DNA from: Persicobacter psychrovividus
GTDB taxonomy: Bacteria; Bacteroidota; Bacteroidia; Cytophagales; Cyclobacteriaceae
DNA: 64,000 nucleotides
Assembly: GCF_036492425.1 (NCBI RefSeq)
Contig: NZ_AP025295.1
Location: forward strand, 62,001-126,000
Reading direction: 5' to 3'
A model generated the notes under the pieces. That model was given only the letters and a program-made list of their open reading frames with translations, was not told where the DNA came from and did no database searches. Each line of letters starts with the position of its first letter. The first letter of the stretch is position 1. The position numbers were made by a program, and so were the translations under genes. This document shows, piece by piece, positions 61,685-64,000 of this stretch.

Positions 61685-63094
61685 ATGAAAAAACTGAATT
61701 TCATATATATCCTGTTGGCCTTCTTCTTTGTAAGCCAACAAGCTTTTGCTCAGGTGGACAGAACCCACGCACCAAAAGCTGAAAAGCCTGCAAAAATCAA
61801 ACTGAAAACGCCTAAAACTTTCACTTTGCCAAATGGCCTGAAAGTATTGGTAGTGAGTAATCACGAAATTCCAAGTGTTACTTTTTCTTTGCGCCTTTAC
61901 AACAACCCTGTTTTGGAAGGTTCAAAAGCGGGGATGTCATCCATTACAAGTTCATTGATGGGCAGTGGAACAGCCACGCGTACCAAAGATGAAATCAATG
62001 AAGAAATGGACTTCATGGGAACGGCCTTTTCTTCAGGTACCAGCGGAATGTATGTAGAAACCCTGAGCCGATACAAAAAGAAATCTTTTGAGATCATGGC
62101 TGATGTGGCCTTGCATTCAAAATTTAGCAAGGAGGAGTTTGAAAAAGCGATGAACCAGGAAAGCAATGGCTTGGCTATGGTTCCTAATAGCATGGATGCG
62201 ATTTCAAAGAACTTGGTGAATGTTGCCAATTTCGGACACGAACACCCTTATGGAGAAATTGAAACTCTGGAAACATTGAAAAACGTTACTTTGGCGGACT
62301 GCCAGTCGTTTTACGAAAATGCCTACACGCCAAACAATGCTTACCTTTCAATGATCGGTGACATTTCTTATAAAGAAGCGAAAGCGTTGGCAACAAAGTA
62401 TTTCTCTACATGGAAGAAATCTGCCAACAAAACTGTGGCACCTACCGCACCAGAAGCACCTTCAAAAACGACCATCTATTTCTCTGATTTAGAATCTGCT
62501 CAACAGTCGAGCATTACCATTACAAACCCTATCAAGTACAACCCAAAAAACAGTGATTATATTGCTGCTAAATTGATGGCCAATATTTTAGGGGGTGGAT
62601 CAAGTGCACGTCTGTACAAAAACCTGAGAGAAACACACGGCTATACTTATGGCGCCTACTCTTATGTATCACCTAACAGATTCACAGGAGAATTTGTAGC
62701 TTCAGGAAAAGTGCGTAACGCAGTCACTGATTCGGCAATTGTTGAATTTATGCACGAGTTGAAAGCGATTCGTAAAGCACCAGTTACACAATTGGAACTT
62801 GACCAGGCGAAAGCAACCATGATCGGTTCTTATGCCCGTAGCCTTGAAGATCCAAAGAACATTGCAAGCTTTGCGATCAGTCAGGAATTGTACAAGTTGC
62901 CTAAAACTTTCTACGCTACTTACATTCAAAAAATTCAGGCCGTAACTTTGGAGGATATCCAGAAAGCTGCTGAGAAATATATTCAGCCAGAAAACAGCAA
63001 TATTATTGTTGTTGGAAAAGGCAGCGAGGTGAAAGAATCCTTGAAACAATTTGGCGAAGTTGTTGACTTCGGACCATTTGGAAAAAAGTTGTAA
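61685..63094 (+). CDS. M16 protease, non-catalytic partner subunit
   Basis: 469 residues, signal peptide cut after AFAQ. Same M16 fold as its neighbour, but the HxxEH zinc motif is replaced at the matching place (ITSSLMGSGTATR), so it is catalytically inert. Substrate-side features are present: a Gly-rich loop ANILGGGSSARLYKNLRE with an R-x-x-x-Y partner block (GYTYGAYSYV), typical of beta-subunit-like members. It would complete the chamber of the heterodimer. A terminator follows 25 bp after its stop. Confidence 0.92.
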   Translation: MKKLNFIYILLAFFFVSQQAFAQVDRTHAPKAEKPAKIKLKTPKTFTLPNGLKVLVVSNHEIPSVTFSLRLYNNPVLEGSKAGMSSITSSLMGSGTATRTKDEINEEMDFMGTAFSSGTSGMYVETLSRYKKKSFEIMADVALHSKFSKEEFEKAMNQESNGLAMVPNSMDAISKNLVNVANFGHEHPYGEIETLETLKNVTLADCQSFYENAYTPNNAYLSMIGDISYKEAKALATKYFSTWKKSANKTVAPTAPEAPSKTTIYFSDLESAQQSSITITNPIKYNPKNSDYIAAKLMANILGGGSSARLYKNLRETHGYTYGAYSYVSPNRFTGEFVASGKVRNAVTDSAIVEFMHELKAIRKAPVTQLELDQAKATMIGSYARSLEDPKNIASFAISQELYKLPKTFYATYIQKIQAVTLEDIQKAAEKYIQPENSNIIVVGKGSEVKESLKQFGEVVDFGPFGKKL

Positions 63095-63118
63095 ATATAT
63101 AACTTTTGATTAGTCAGT

Positions 63119-63149
63119 AAGCCGATCACGGAAGTGGTCGGCTTTTTTT
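63119..63149 (+). terminator. Terminator of the M16 operon
   Basis: Stem AAGCCGATCAC / GTGGTCGGCTT (one G-T pair; 63119-63129, 63134-63144), GGAA tetraloop, then a T run on the plus strand. Confidence 0.9.
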
Positions 63150-63210
63150 GTGACCTCTATTTCTTTGGCGTTAATGGAAGAAATGCACGCACTCGTTCCT
63201 CAAAAGACGC

Positions 63211-63591
63211 TTAGTTCAGTGGTAATAATCGATTCAGATCCTCGGAGTCGGCCACCAAGTGCACCTGCCCTTCAACAAGCACCAAAGGAGATTTCAGTAA
63301 CGAAGGATAATAGGTAAACATTTCGGCGTACCAGGCATCTGTGGGAGCATCTACCTGCTCAAACCGATGTAAGAAATTTGGATAGAAAGTCGAAGCCTTA
63401 CTCACCACATTTTGAGCATCCTGCCCTATGGCAGTCACCAAATCAGTAAATACCTCTTTACAACATTTACATCTACTGAGATCGATATGCCGAAAAACAA
63501 CTTTGGCCGATTCCAGCTGTTGAATCATCTTTAAGTCCGCAGGATTTTCTCCATTGAAATACACGGCAGGGGTTTGGTGGCTCTTATTCAT
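63211..63591 (-). CDS. Second ArsC-like protein, with CxCC
   Basis: 126 residues from the ATG at 63591 (MNKSHQTPAVYFNG); upstream in-frame codons overlap a terminator and are not used. It has a thioredoxin-like layout similar to the ArsC family: an N-terminal strand AVYFNGENP with no Cys in the redox loop, later RHIDLSRCKCCKEVFTDL with three clustered Cys, and an ArsC-like end (YYPSLLKSPLVLVEGQ). It resembles the Cys-less protein at 23568 in its SPL/SPI segment. Function not known; it is a predicted redox or metal-binding relative rather than an arsenate reductase. Confidence 0.65.
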   Translation of the reverse strand: MNKSHQTPAVYFNGENPADLKMIQQLESAKVVFRHIDLSRCKCCKEVFTDLVTAIGQDAQNVVSKASTFYPNFLHRFEQVDAPTDAWYAEMFTYYPSLLKSPLVLVEGQVHLVADSEDLNRLLPLN

Positions 63592-63619
63592 GGTTTTTTT
63601 CAGTTTTAAGGCATAAAAA

Positions 63620-63647
63620 AATTGCCCATCATGGATGATAGGCAATT
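63620..63647 (-). terminator. Terminator of the MscS gene
   Basis: Outer stem AATTGCC / GGCAATT with a short inner ATC/GAT pairing (63620-63647). On the minus strand it continues into seven Ts. It lies beyond the stop of the leftward channel gene at 63681 and just upstream of the ArsC-like start. Confidence 0.75.
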
Positions 63648-63680
63648 ACACAATAACAAGCTAATTATCAAATAGTTAAT

Positions 63681-64000
63681 CTATTTTTTTGTTTCAAAAT
63701 AGCTTGCCATTCTCATTTCCATTTCCTGTCGGTCCATTGCGCCAGGGGTCATTGAAGGCTGACCAGGGAACTCCTCCATATGTAATGTTTGGGTAGGGAA
63801 TGCGAAACGCACCCCGAGGTGTTCTGCTAATTTCATGATCTCAAGGTTCACCTCATGACGGGCCCGAAGCTCATCGCCCCACTCGGGTACTGAAAAGAAA
63901 ATATAAAATAGGATATCCAGCGAGTGTGCGCCATAGCTGTTGAAATAGACATGAAAATAATCCTTACGGGTTTCAGGGTGTTGCCTAACAATCTCCCTGA
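63681..64000 (-). CDS. MscS-family mechanosensitive channel, C-terminal part
   Basis: The last 106 codons of a leftward gene that starts outside the right edge; the frame is open to base 64000. The visible part ends the MscS cytoplasmic cage: an alpha/beta region (YFHVYFNSYGAHSLDI, LRARHEVNLEIMKLAEHLGV) followed by VRFAFPTQTLHMEE, the signature end of the MscS C-terminal domain. A short hydrophilic tail (ending ASYFETKK) follows. It opens to release solutes when the inner membrane is stretched. The terminator at 63620-63647 lies downstream. Confidence 0.88.
   Translation of the reverse strand, partial: REIVRQHPETRKDYFHVYFNSYGAHSLDILFYIFFSVPEWGDELRARHEVNLEIMKLAEHLGVRFAFPTQTLHMEEFPGQPSMTPGAMDRQEMEMRMASYFETKK

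Noticed and set aside
1-64000. CRISPR arrays, prophages, rRNA operons, known anti-phage systems
   Set aside because: No regularly spaced repeats, phage structural genes, rRNA sequence or recognisable defence proteins were found.

Overview
The window looks like a chromosomal stretch of a free-living, probably marine member of the Bacteroidota, most likely Cytophagales. The evidence is gene content: an arginine operon built on the acyl-ornithine carbamoyltransferase ArgF', GH97, DUF2911, DUF4136, DUF4251, DUF5686 and BF0631-type metalloprotease families, a malectin lipoprotein, a YpdA-type bacillithiol reductase, SpII lipoproteins, and TAnnTTTG-like -7 promoter elements with weak Shine-Dalgarno signals. 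No species can be named from the sequence alone.

Layout. 1-3.4 kb is an accessory patch: the 3' part of a DDE-type transposase, a small membrane-anchored protein, and an orphan RHS tip with a one-base frameshift. 3.4-7.6 kb holds surface-polysaccharide genes (GT4 glycosyltransferase, then divergently a MOP flippase and an O-antigen ligase/polymerase-like protein). 7.6-14.8 kb has a GH97 lipoprotein, tRNA-Arg(CCU), a CDP-glucose synthase, envelope proteins and small conserved genes. 14.8-23.0 kb is a tight eight-gene arginine operon (GNAT-argG-argC-argD-argF'-argB-argE-argH), read leftward. 23.0-23.6 kb is a non-coding region with a likely arg promoter, a perfect operator-like palindrome and a GC-rich multi-hairpin element that no annotation explains.

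23.6-38.5 kb carries a Cys-less ArsC-like protein, a DUF2911 lipoprotein, a CBS-containing family II pyrophosphatase, a two-gene RND efflux operon whose pump is fused to its own TolC-like channel, a malectin lipoprotein, an M1 peptidase, a nitroreductase, a YpdA-like reductase, a methylmalonyl-CoA decarboxylase-like enzyme and a pappalysin-type lipoprotein protease. 38.5-52.7 kb carries an AspT-type transporter behind an FNR-like box, a di-haem peroxidase, an MFS transporter, DUF4251 and DUF5686 proteins, a Bax-inhibitor-1 homologue, a DUF2911-TPR protein, an AraC regulator, an MBL hydrolase with a rhodanese, a PPP phosphatase and RluF. 52.7-64 kb holds a siderophore-type TonB receptor with a PepSY membrane partner, carbonic anhydrase, a GyrI-like protein, an orphan gene in a very AT-rich island, a paired M16 protease operon, a second ArsC-like protein and the end of an MscS channel.

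Most genes are housekeeping or envelope functions, and many convergent pairs share one bidirectional hairpin terminator. I saw no CRISPR array, prophage or recognisable anti-phage island. The parts least explained by known families are the RHS tip patch, the structured element at 23.18-23.30 kb, the Gln93 substitution in ArgF', and the AT-rich island around 58.7-60.3 kb.
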